From Planctomycetota bacterium (GTDB lineage: Bacteria > JAJVIF01 > JAPKYR01): 5,480 nt of DNA. Shown here in pieces: positions 1 through 5,146 of the stretch. The first letter of the stretch is position 1. Every line of letters begins with the position of its first letter. A program made the translations under genes and the position numbers. The notes below the pieces were generated by a model. The model had not been told where the DNA came from. It saw nothing but the letters and a program-made list of their open reading frames with translations, and searched no databases. The stretch covers positions 1 through 5,480 of the forward strand of contig DAOVJF010000211.1 in the NCBI GenBank assembly GCA_030673355.1, read 5' to 3'.

Positions 1-941
1 GTACCTACGGTGAATACATAAAATGGAAAAAAGGCGGGTACTGTTTTCCGGTCTATGGTGAACGTGAGGAGACAATTTTAAAAAACCTTCTTACCATCCA
101 GAAAGCAAACGATCTCGAAATAGACTGGGTCGGACCGGACAGGATTAAGGAACTGGTACCCGGCATCAGCCCGGACGGCTTGCGCGGCGGGACATTCTCG
201 CCAAACGACGGGCAGGTCTCACCTTTAAATTTCGCTGCGTCATGCCAGCGAGCCGCTGAAGATAAAGGAGCCGATTTCAAATTCAATGAAACGGTGATCG
301 GGATCGATCTTGGACCCGGTGGAAAAGTCGAGAAGGTCCGTACAGATAAAGGCGAGTACTCAACCCCGATAATTGTAAATGCGTCGGGCGCGAAAGCGAA
401 AGAAATCGGGAAACTTTCGGGTCTCGAAATTCCGGTCGTTCCCGACAGCCATGAAGCCGGGATAACCGCGCCGGTGGAACAGTTCCTGGATCCGCTTGTC
501 GTGGATATCCGTCCCGGAGCCGACGGAAAAACCGCGAATTTCTATTTCGGTCAGGGATCGACCGGGCACATTATTTTCTGCTACACGCCATCTTCGCTTT
601 TCATCGGTAACGACCGTGACGAGACCAGCGAATTCATGCCGATTATCGCCAGGCGCATGATCGAACTTGTGCCCAGGTTTAAAAATCTATTGATCCGGCG
701 TGTCTGGCGAGGGCTTTACCCGATGACCCCCGACGGGGTGGCGATTGTCGATAAAGTCGAAGAGCAACCGGGCATGTACCTGGCGGTGGGAATGTGCGGG
801 CAGGGATTCATGATGGGCCCGGGAGTCGCGTTGAACCTGGTAAAATACATCCTGCACGATGAAACCGATCTCCCGATGGATTCTTTTAAAATGCTCTCGT
901 TCTACCGCGATTTCACCGGCAAAACCGAAGCCCTGAAGTAA
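1..941 (+). CDS. FAD-dependent oxidoreductase, DAO family (5'-partial)
   Basis: This reading frame is open from base 3 to the TAA at 939-941 and gives 312 visible residues with no start codon that looks real, so the gene begins upstream of the window. The fold is that of the DAO superfamily (D-amino-acid, glycine and sarcosine oxidases), which use FAD to oxidise amine or amino-acid substrates. Visible family marks are GGTFSPNDGQVSP (about residues 62-74), the FAD-domain segment IVNASGA (124-130), PMTPDG (240-245) and the C-terminal FAD-contacting loop VGMCGQGFMMGPG (262-274). Family members are usually about 370-420 residues, so roughly 60-100 N-terminal residues are missing, including the GxGxxG nucleotide-binding motif. 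The pattern is closest to sarcosine oxidase beta or HcnC-like enzymes by memory, but the substrate cannot be assigned. The TTG at 180 is internal to the domain and is not the start. The stop codon lies in the first unit of a tandem repeat. Confidence 0.9.
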   Translation, partial: TYGEYIKWKKGGYCFPVYGEREETILKNLLTIQKANDLEIDWVGPDRIKELVPGISPDGLRGGTFSPNDGQVSPLNFAASCQRAAEDKGADFKFNETVIGIDLGPGGKVEKVRTDKGEYSTPIIVNASGAKAKEIGKLSGLEIPVVPDSHEAGITAPVEQFLDPLVVDIRPGADGKTANFYFGQGSTGHIIFCYTPSSLFIGNDRDETSEFMPIIARRMIELVPRFKNLLIRRVWRGLYPMTPDGVAIVDKVEEQPGMYLAVGMCGQGFMMGPGVALNLVKYILHDETDLPMDSFKMLSFYRDFTGKTEALK

Positions 942-982
942 CATGCACATCTGTAACATGCACATCCGTAACATGCACATCC
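938..982. repeat. Three tandem 15-bp repeats at the oxidoreductase stop codon
   Basis: The unit GTAACATGCACATCY occurs three times head to tail at 938-952, 953-967 and 968-982. The only difference is the last base of the first copy (T instead of C). The TAA in the first unit is the stop codon of the oxidoreductase, so loss or gain of units downstream would not alter that protein. Each unit contains CATGCACA, whose reverse complement TGTGCATG follows at 983-990, so any of the three copies could pair with it. The function is unknown; a replication-slippage product or a short intergenic repeat element are both possible. Confidence 0.9.
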
Positions 983-990
983 TGTGCATG
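972..990. repeat. Perfect inverted repeat, 8-bp stem and 3-nt loop
   Basis: CATGCACA (972-979), loop TCC, then TGTGCATG (983-990) form a perfect short hairpin. Its left arm is part of the third tandem repeat unit. The neighbouring first and second units offer the same arm sequence, which would give alternative hairpins with loops of 18 or 33 nt. No T-tract follows on either strand, so it is not a canonical intrinsic terminator by itself. Confidence 0.8.
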
Positions 991-1000
991 ATCTTCAGTC

Positions 1001-1021
1001 TCATGGACTGGAAGTCCATGA
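1001..1021. terminator. Perfect 9-bp hairpin between convergent genes, possible terminator
   Basis: TCATGGACT (1001-1009), loop GGA, AGTCCATGA (1013-1021) form a perfect 9-bp stem with a 3-nt loop. It sits between the stop of the plus-strand oxidoreductase (941) and the stop of the minus-strand small gene (1028), where a bidirectional terminator would be expected. On the plus strand it is followed only by a weak T-containing stretch (GGTTTATT), and on the minus strand by no T-tract. The termination role is therefore inferred from position. The sequence CATGATC occurs at the right end of both this hairpin and the preceding one. Confidence 0.4.
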
Positions 1022-1027
1022 TCCGGT

Positions 1028-1258
1028 TTATTCCTCCAACAAAAAAACCGGTTCTTCATCAAAATCAATCGTTACCGTTCCATGAATCTCGACCGGGAGC
1101 GCCCCGTATACCGATGTGCCCCCAATCCGCGCAATATTGATATCGCTTTCATCCCCGAATGCCTGGAGTGGTGTCGGCTGGAAAAATATCGCCCCGGCCA
1201 GTACCCACACTCCTATAGCCAGAAATGTAAGAATTGCTTTTGTGTATCGATCGATCAT
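1028..1258 (-). CDS. Small exported or membrane-anchored hypothetical protein, 76 aa
   Basis: The minus-strand frame from the ATG at 1258-1256 to the TAA at 1030-1028 encodes 76 residues. The start is chosen because GGAGG (1271-1267 on the minus strand) lies 8 nt before it. A longer reading from 1300 has no ribosome binding site and adds only a non-conserved-looking leader. The protein begins MIDRYTK, followed by a hydrophobic segment at about residues 8-26 and a possible signal-peptidase site after PLQA (30-33). It is therefore either a secreted small protein or one with a single N-terminal anchor. The rest is a short domain containing NIARIGGTSVYGALPVEIHG (41-60) and an acidic tail ending in LEE. 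The core resembles small signal-bearing proteins of unknown function that I recall from several bacterial phyla, but I cannot name a family. It converges with the oxidoreductase and diverges from the AhpD-like gene. Confidence 0.75.
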   Translation of the reverse strand: MIDRYTKAILTFLAIGVWVLAGAIFFQPTPLQAFGDESDINIARIGGTSVYGALPVEIHGTVTIDFDEEPVFLLEE

Positions 1259-1364
1259 CAGATGATCCTCCGCTTTCAAACTTGTATGAATTAATATCAT
1301 TAAAAGAACCCGATATGTTCGATCAGCGGGAAAACAAAAATGGTATCCTCCGTCCGGTGCCTAT
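1259..1364. promoter_or_regulatory. AT-rich divergent intergenic region with small dyads
   Basis: These 106 bases separate the starts of two divergent genes and must carry promoters for both unless one is read from further away. The centre is AT-rich. It contains the dyad TTAAT-ATC-ATTAA (1291-1303), overlapped by ATGA-N6-TCAT (1287-1300), an arrangement typical of operators but also easy to get by chance in AT-rich DNA. I see no convincing -35/-10 pair on either strand. The minus-strand gene has a strong GGAGG here (1267-1271). The plus-strand gene at 1365 has only a weak purine match upstream. Confidence 0.35.
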
Positions 1365-1925
1365 ATGAGCTGGATTAAAGAAATCGATGAATCCGAAGCT
1401 GACGGTAAACTCCATGAAATCTACACTAAGGTGAAGGGTTCAAGAGGTAAAGTTTCAAACATCATGAAGGCCCAGAGCCTTAACCCGGACGCGATGAATG
1501 CCCATCTCGACCTTTACCTCGCGATAATGTTCCGGAAAGGCGGGAATATTTCACGCGAGCAGAGAGAATTGATCGGGACAGCGGTATCCCTGGCCAACTC
1601 ATGCGGATATTGTATCGAACACCATGCCGCCGCTTTGAATTTCTACTGGAAGGATAAGGACCGGCTCAGGGAATTTATCGAAAATTACCAGACTTTCAAC
1701 CTTCCGGAAAATGACCGTAAGGTTGTCGATTACGCGGTAAAACTCACGATGTCTCCATCCGAAATCGGGGAACGCGATATTGAAACACTCAGGGACGCGG
1801 GATTCAAAGATGACGACATTCTCCTTATTAACATGATCACTGCGTACTTTAATTTTGTAAATCGTGTCATCCTCGGCCTCGGTGTCGAATTTTCAACGGA
1901 GGAAGTGGAGGGATATAAATACTAA
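1365..1925 (+). CDS. AhpD-like peroxidase-related protein (carboxymuconolactone decarboxylase fold)
   Basis: This 186-residue protein matches the 'uncharacterized peroxidase-related enzyme' group of the AhpD/carboxymuconolactone-decarboxylase superfamily in length and in layout. The N-terminal part has the family pattern of a short acidic helix, then RGKVSNIMKAQSLNPDAMNAHLDLY (about 27-51, described by position), then SREQRELI and SCGYCIEHHAAAL. The AhpD active site is complete: Glu68, Cys80, Cys83 and His87 have the same spacing (12, 3 and 4) as the Glu118/Cys130/Cys133/His137 proton-relay set of Mycobacterium tuberculosis AhpD. Such proteins are small, cytoplasmic, all-helical oligomers with thiol-based peroxidase or disulfide-reductase activity. 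The physiological partner is not known for this subgroup, and no ahpC-like gene is present here. The ATG at 1365 is the only reasonable start, giving MSWIKEID typical of the family, although its ribosome binding site is weak. It is probably transcribed alone from the divergent region. Confidence 0.9.
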   Translation: MSWIKEIDESEADGKLHEIYTKVKGSRGKVSNIMKAQSLNPDAMNAHLDLYLAIMFRKGGNISREQRELIGTAVSLANSCGYCIEHHAAALNFYWKDKDRLREFIENYQTFNLPENDRKVVDYAVKLTMSPSEIGERDIETLRDAGFKDDDILLINMITAYFNFVNRVILGLGVEFSTEEVEGYKY

Positions 1926-1936
1926 ATTAACTATAG

Positions 1937-1964
1937 TTGCCATTTTCAACTTTTACTGTACAAT
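1937..1964 (+). promoter_or_regulatory. Candidate sigma70-type promoter for the S9 peptidase gene
   Basis: TTGCCA (1937-1942) and TACAAT (1959-1964) are separated by 16 bases and match the sigma70 -35 and -10 consensus at five of six positions each. They lie in the 72-bp gap after the AhpD-like gene, with the -10 about 33 bases before the peptidase start. Initiation near 1971 would leave a short leader of roughly 27 nt containing the ribosome binding site AAGG (1987-1990). This suggests the peptidase can be transcribed independently. Promoter rules in the host phylum are unknown. Confidence 0.45.
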
Positions 1965-1997
1965 ATACAACCCATCACAAAGAAACAAGGTGCGTAA

Positions 1998-4028
1998 ATG
2001 CCGAAACAAAAAAAGAAATTAATCACCGCGGAAGACCTCTATAATCTTGACCTTATCACCGATATTGAAATTTCACCCGACGGAAAAACTGTCGCTTACA
2101 CCCACCAGCGGGTTGATAAAAAAACCGAAAAGAAATTTTCCAATATCTGGATAGTGGCAACATCCGGAGGTGCGCCACGGCAGTTCACATACGGCGACCA
2201 TGTTGATGCTCATCCGCGATGGTCTCCGGATGGAAAACAGATCGCGTTTATTTCCAATCGAAATTCCGAAACCCAGCCGCAGATTTACCTGATCCCGTTC
2301 GGGGGTGGTGAGGCCAGGAAACTTACCGACCTGAAAGGCTCACCGATGACTTTCAGGTGGTCTCCCGATGGAAACTCCCTTGTCCTTATGTTCAGGAAAA
2401 AGGATAAAGAAGCTGTCGAAATGGAGAAGGATGAGGGGAAAAAGAAACTTGGAGTGGTCGCGCGGCATTATGATCGCCCGTTTTATAAGATGGATGGCGC
2501 GGGGTTTAACCCGAAGGAACGCATCCATATCTGGACCATCAACGCAAAAAATGGAAAGGCCGAACAGCTCACCGACCATAAGGTGTTCGATGAATACGAT
2601 CCTGTTTTCTCTCCGGATGGAAAGCAGATTCTTTACACATCAAATCGCAATCCAAAACCCGACCTGAACATATATGAAGATCACCTGTACCTGATGCCAT
2701 CAAAAGGCGGCAGGTTTAAGGAACTCCCAACTTTCGATAAAGGTGAAGCTCGCCTGGTTTCGTTCTCACCGGATGGGAAATGGATCGCTTTCCTTGGAAA
2801 CGAGGGTGAAGGCGACTGGTGGAAAAATACCCGGCTCTGGATCGTAGCTTCAAACGGCAAAAGTAAACCAGTCTGCCTGACCGAAAAATTCGACTGGGAC
2901 GTGAATATGACCTGCATCAATGACATTATCGGTGCACTGGGCATGACACGCCCGACATGGTCGAACTGCGGGCAGTACATCTATTTCCAGGTATCTCGTC
3001 ATGGCAGTACTTCACTCAGGAAAATCGATATCGATACACTTAAAGTGGAAGATGTAATCAATATTGACGGCGCGGTTGGGAAATTCTGTTTCGATGACAA
3101 ACAGGATAAGCTTGTTTATTTTTCCGGGAACATGACAGACCCAGGGCAGATTTTCGTCAGGGATATGAAAAAAGGTATCGACAAACAACTCACGAAAAAT
3201 AATCGGAAACTTCTCAATAAATTAAACCTCGGAGAAATTGAGGAGATCTGGTTCAAGGGGTCCGACGGTAATCAGCTTCAGGGATGGATCCTCAAGCCGC
3301 CCGGATTCAGTCCGAAAAGGAAATACCCGGCGATTCTTGAAATCCACGGCGGACCGCTGGTTATGTACGGCAACCTGTTTATGCACGAGTTCTACTACCT
3401 TGCCGCGCAGGGATACGTGGTTTTCTATTGCAATCCGAGGGGCGGGCAGGGCTACGGTGAAAAGCACTCGAAAGCAATCCACAACAGGTGGGGCACGAAG
3501 GACTACGAGGACCTGATGAAATTCACCGATCGCGTGGTCCGGAAACCGTATGTCGACAAGGACAGGCTTGGAGTCACCGGCGGGAGCTACGGCGGTTACA
3601 TGACGAACTGGATTATCGGGCACACGCACAGGTTCAAAGCCGCGGTGACACAGAGATCGGTCAGCAACCTTGTATCCATGTGGGGATCGAGCGATTTTAA
3701 CTGGGTATTCCAGGAGCCGTTCGGTAACAAACCGCCATGGGAAAATTTGCAGAACTTCTGGAAGCAGTCGCCGATGAAATATATCGGGAACGCCAAAACC
3801 CCCACACTCGTAATTCACAGCGAGATGGACCTGAGGTGCCAGATAGAGCAGAGTGAACAGGTTTTTGTCGCGTTACAGACACTCGGGGTCGATTCAGAAT
3901 TTGTTCGGTTCCCGAACGAACCGCATGGGTTGTCGCGAGGCGGTAGAACAGATCGGAGGATCGAGCGGTTGAATCATATTGTCAGATGGTTTGATAAATA
4001 TCTTCAGCCTCGGAAAAGGAAGAAGTAG
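1998..4028 (+). CDS. S9 family prolyl oligopeptidase (S9C acylaminoacyl/dipeptidyl peptidase type)
   Basis: A 676-residue serine peptidase of the prolyl oligopeptidase clan, which cleaves short peptides or removes blocked or dipeptide N-termini. The N-terminal part is a WD40/TolB-like beta-propeller: five SPDG(K/N) blade motifs start at residues 26, 76, 122, 205 and 257, followed by degenerate blades (WSNCGQYIYF at 321, then about 365-375). The C-terminal alpha/beta-hydrolase domain starts near 415, with HGGP at 450-453 (oxyanion region) and NPRGGQGYGE at 479-488. The catalytic triad is intact: Ser530 in GGSYGG, Asp611 in SEMDLRC and His643 in EPHGLSRGG. The ending, with the DRRIERLNHIVRWFDKYL-type helix, is classic S9C. 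There is no signal peptide; the first residues are MPKQKKK, so it is probably cytoplasmic. Both termini and a loop at about 133-151 are very lysine-rich. AAGG lies 7 nt before the ATG. Exact substrate preference cannot be read from sequence. Confidence 0.96.
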   Translation: MPKQKKKLITAEDLYNLDLITDIEISPDGKTVAYTHQRVDKKTEKKFSNIWIVATSGGAPRQFTYGDHVDAHPRWSPDGKQIAFISNRNSETQPQIYLIPFGGGEARKLTDLKGSPMTFRWSPDGNSLVLMFRKKDKEAVEMEKDEGKKKLGVVARHYDRPFYKMDGAGFNPKERIHIWTINAKNGKAEQLTDHKVFDEYDPVFSPDGKQILYTSNRNPKPDLNIYEDHLYLMPSKGGRFKELPTFDKGEARLVSFSPDGKWIAFLGNEGEGDWWKNTRLWIVASNGKSKPVCLTEKFDWDVNMTCINDIIGALGMTRPTWSNCGQYIYFQVSRHGSTSLRKIDIDTLKVEDVINIDGAVGKFCFDDKQDKLVYFSGNMTDPGQIFVRDMKKGIDKQLTKNNRKLLNKLNLGEIEEIWFKGSDGNQLQGWILKPPGFSPKRKYPAILEIHGGPLVMYGNLFMHEFYYLAAQGYVVFYCNPRGGQGYGEKHSKAIHNRWGTKDYEDLMKFTDRVVRKPYVDKDRLGVTGGSYGGYMTNWIIGHTHRFKAAVTQRSVSNLVSMWGSSDFNWVFQEPFGNKPPWENLQNFWKQSPMKYIGNAKTPTLVIHSEMDLRCQIEQSEQVFVALQTLGVDSEFVRFPNEPHGLSRGGRTDRRIERLNHIVRWFDKYLQPRKRKK

Positions 4029-4070
4029 GGCATCAGGATTTGAGGAACCTGTCCCCGGTGATCAACGCAA

Positions 4071-4087
4071 CCTGGATTTAATTCAGG
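4071..4087 (+). other. Small hairpin in the leader of the membrane-protein gene
   Basis: CCTGGAT (4071-4077), loop TTA and ATTCAGG (4081-4087) form a 7-bp stem with one G-T wobble. The right arm CAGG could instead pair with CCTG at 4091-4094. It lies in the 95-bp gap between the peptidase stop and the membrane-protein start. No T-tract follows, so it is not a clear terminator of the peptidase gene; the rest of this gap shows no promoter I would defend. Just downstream are GGAGG (4094-4098) and the real-looking AGGA (4111-4114). Confidence 0.3.
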
Positions 4088-4123
4088 AGTCCTGGAGGAT
4101 ATGGTATCGCAGGAAATTTCCAG

Positions 4124-4903
4124 ATGAACGATGAAATAAAACTTATCGGGCTTGAGAAGATCTCACCGAGGTTTCATCTGCTCAGGCGTCTTGCGCTGAA
4201 TGATAACCCTATCCAGGCGACCGCGGCCCGTGAGCTTTTTGTGAACAAATATGCGAGAAGAACAGGTGGCTGGTTTGAATTCATCGTAATTTTCATAGCG
4301 CCTTCATCCGGGCTGGCTATGCTTTTACCATTTCAATATATGGGAGCGTTTGCCATATTGGGCATTATTGGCCTTTTTGCTACTCTGACTGGGGTTTTTT
4401 TACTTACTCTCCCAATTGTCAGAGTTATTAACCGGGACTATGACTCAAAAGGATTGAGATACACCATCCTTAATAGTAAGGAAATTTTATCAGGCCTGCT
4501 TCAGGTCCAGGTTGTGTCTTACCTCATACCTAAAGTTATTGGATCTCTTATCGGATTCCTTATTAGTGCAATCTCTTTCCACCAGATGACTCAGGCAGCA
4601 GGGCCATTATTTGACGAGTTCGATTATGGTTGGTCAATGTATATAACTCAGGTAGTCACAAGCATTATGACAATTGTAATGATGGTTCTAATGTCTATCA
4701 TAATCGTCCTGGAAACCAGGACCCTCTGGGGTTCATTTACCGGGCTTATCATTGCGTATTTCCTAATTCCAATTTTCTCTACGTTAATATTTATTATCAG
4801 GGATCCAATTGGGAGTGTAGCTATTTGTATGATTCTTGTGGCAGGTCTCACATTTTGGGCGTACAAATCGGTCCGCAGAGCAGTCATGCCGGGGAAGAAT
4901 TAG
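4124..4903 (+). CDS. Six-helix integral membrane protein, ABC-2-type permease-like
   Basis: A 259-residue hydrophobic protein with a cytoplasmic-looking N-terminus of about 48 residues and six predicted membrane segments near 51-69, 73-98, 129-153, 172-197, 203-225 and 229-247, ending in a basic tail (SVRRAVMPGKN). The N-terminal phrase NPIQATAARELF before helix 1 resembles the NPV-x-RELR start of ABC-2-type permeases. LNSKEILSGLLQ (116-127), just before helix 3, resembles their coupling-helix motif (LSPREIxxGK). On that basis it may be the membrane half of an ABC exporter, but no ATPase gene is visible here, so the role is inferred. AGGA (4111-4114) lies 9 nt before the chosen ATG and is embedded in the palindrome GGAAATTTCC (4112-4121). 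Its middle and 3' part is noticeably more AT-rich than the peptidase gene, largely as expected from Ile/Leu/Phe-rich helices. Confidence 0.8.
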   Translation: MNDEIKLIGLEKISPRFHLLRRLALNDNPIQATAARELFVNKYARRTGGWFEFIVIFIAPSSGLAMLLPFQYMGAFAILGIIGLFATLTGVFLLTLPIVRVINRDYDSKGLRYTILNSKEILSGLLQVQVVSYLIPKVIGSLIGFLISAISFHQMTQAAGPLFDEFDYGWSMYITQVVTSIMTIVMMVLMSIIIVLETRTLWGSFTGLIIAYFLIPIFSTLIFIIRDPIGSVAICMILVAGLTFWAYKSVRRAVMPGKN

Positions 4904-5146
4904 CCAGTTTGGGATTGATCAACGGCGACAAGCACGTTCGGCGGGGAGATTTGGGAGGATTGGAAGGGGTACAAAGCCTCACTCAGCATGTCACCGGCAC
5001 CCGTTTAGTGCTAAGTCGAGGGGAAGACCGAAGAAGGAATAAAGATGAGAGATAAATCTAAAGCAATCGGTAGTCGTCCCCATTTTCTAATTTTTTCTCC
5101 CGTATGGTAAACTACCCGATCAAATCTGATAAAGAGGTTCGCGATC
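4904..5146. other. Intergenic stretch without a convincing gene
   Basis: These 243 bases lie between the membrane-protein stop and the secreted-protein start. The first half is purine-rich (G/A) and poor in stop codons, so two plus-strand frames stay open past 4903 (to 5055 and 5042), but neither has its own start in the gap or any recognisable domain. A 21-codon ORF with a fair ribosome binding site lies at 5045-5110. The second half is T-rich around 5082-5100. I see no tRNA or familiar structured RNA. AGAGG (5133-5137) at the end serves the next gene. Confidence 0.6.
5020..5097 (+). terminator. Weak terminator-like structure with T-rich tail
   Basis: GGGGA-A-GAC (5020-5028) can pair with GTC-G-TCCCC (5073-5081), giving 5 plus 3 base pairs around one A/G mismatch, and is immediately followed by a T-rich tract (5083-5097). 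The enclosed loop is long (44 nt), unlike a classic compact intrinsic terminator. It could end transcription of the membrane-protein gene before the next gene begins at 5147. Position and the T-tract are the main support. Confidence 0.25.

Noticed and set aside
180..941. TTG at 180 as the start of the oxidoreductase
   Set aside because: The frame is open to the left edge and the upstream residues continue the DAO domain, so this codon is internal and the gene is truncated by the window.
943..1140. Plus-strand 65-codon ORF beginning with repeated MHI-x-N units
   Set aside because: The repeat is just the translated 15-bp tandem DNA repeat, the remainder is antisense to the better supported small minus-strand gene, and there is no ribosome binding site.
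1259..1300. Upstream start (ATG at 1300) for the small minus-strand gene
   Set aside because: No Shine-Dalgarno sequence precedes it, whereas GGAGG sits 8 nt before the ATG at 1258, and the shorter form begins directly with a normal signal-type N-terminus.
3222..3818. Long minus-strand ORF (198 codons) inside the peptidase gene
   Set aside because: It is antisense to the highly conserved catalytic domain with its intact triad, has no recognisable features, and is a codon-bias shadow.
4904..5060. Structured non-coding RNA in the purine-rich gap
   Set aside because: Only 4-5 bp hairpins can be drawn (for example GCAC-N7-GTGC near 4998-5012) and no familiar RNA motif is present.
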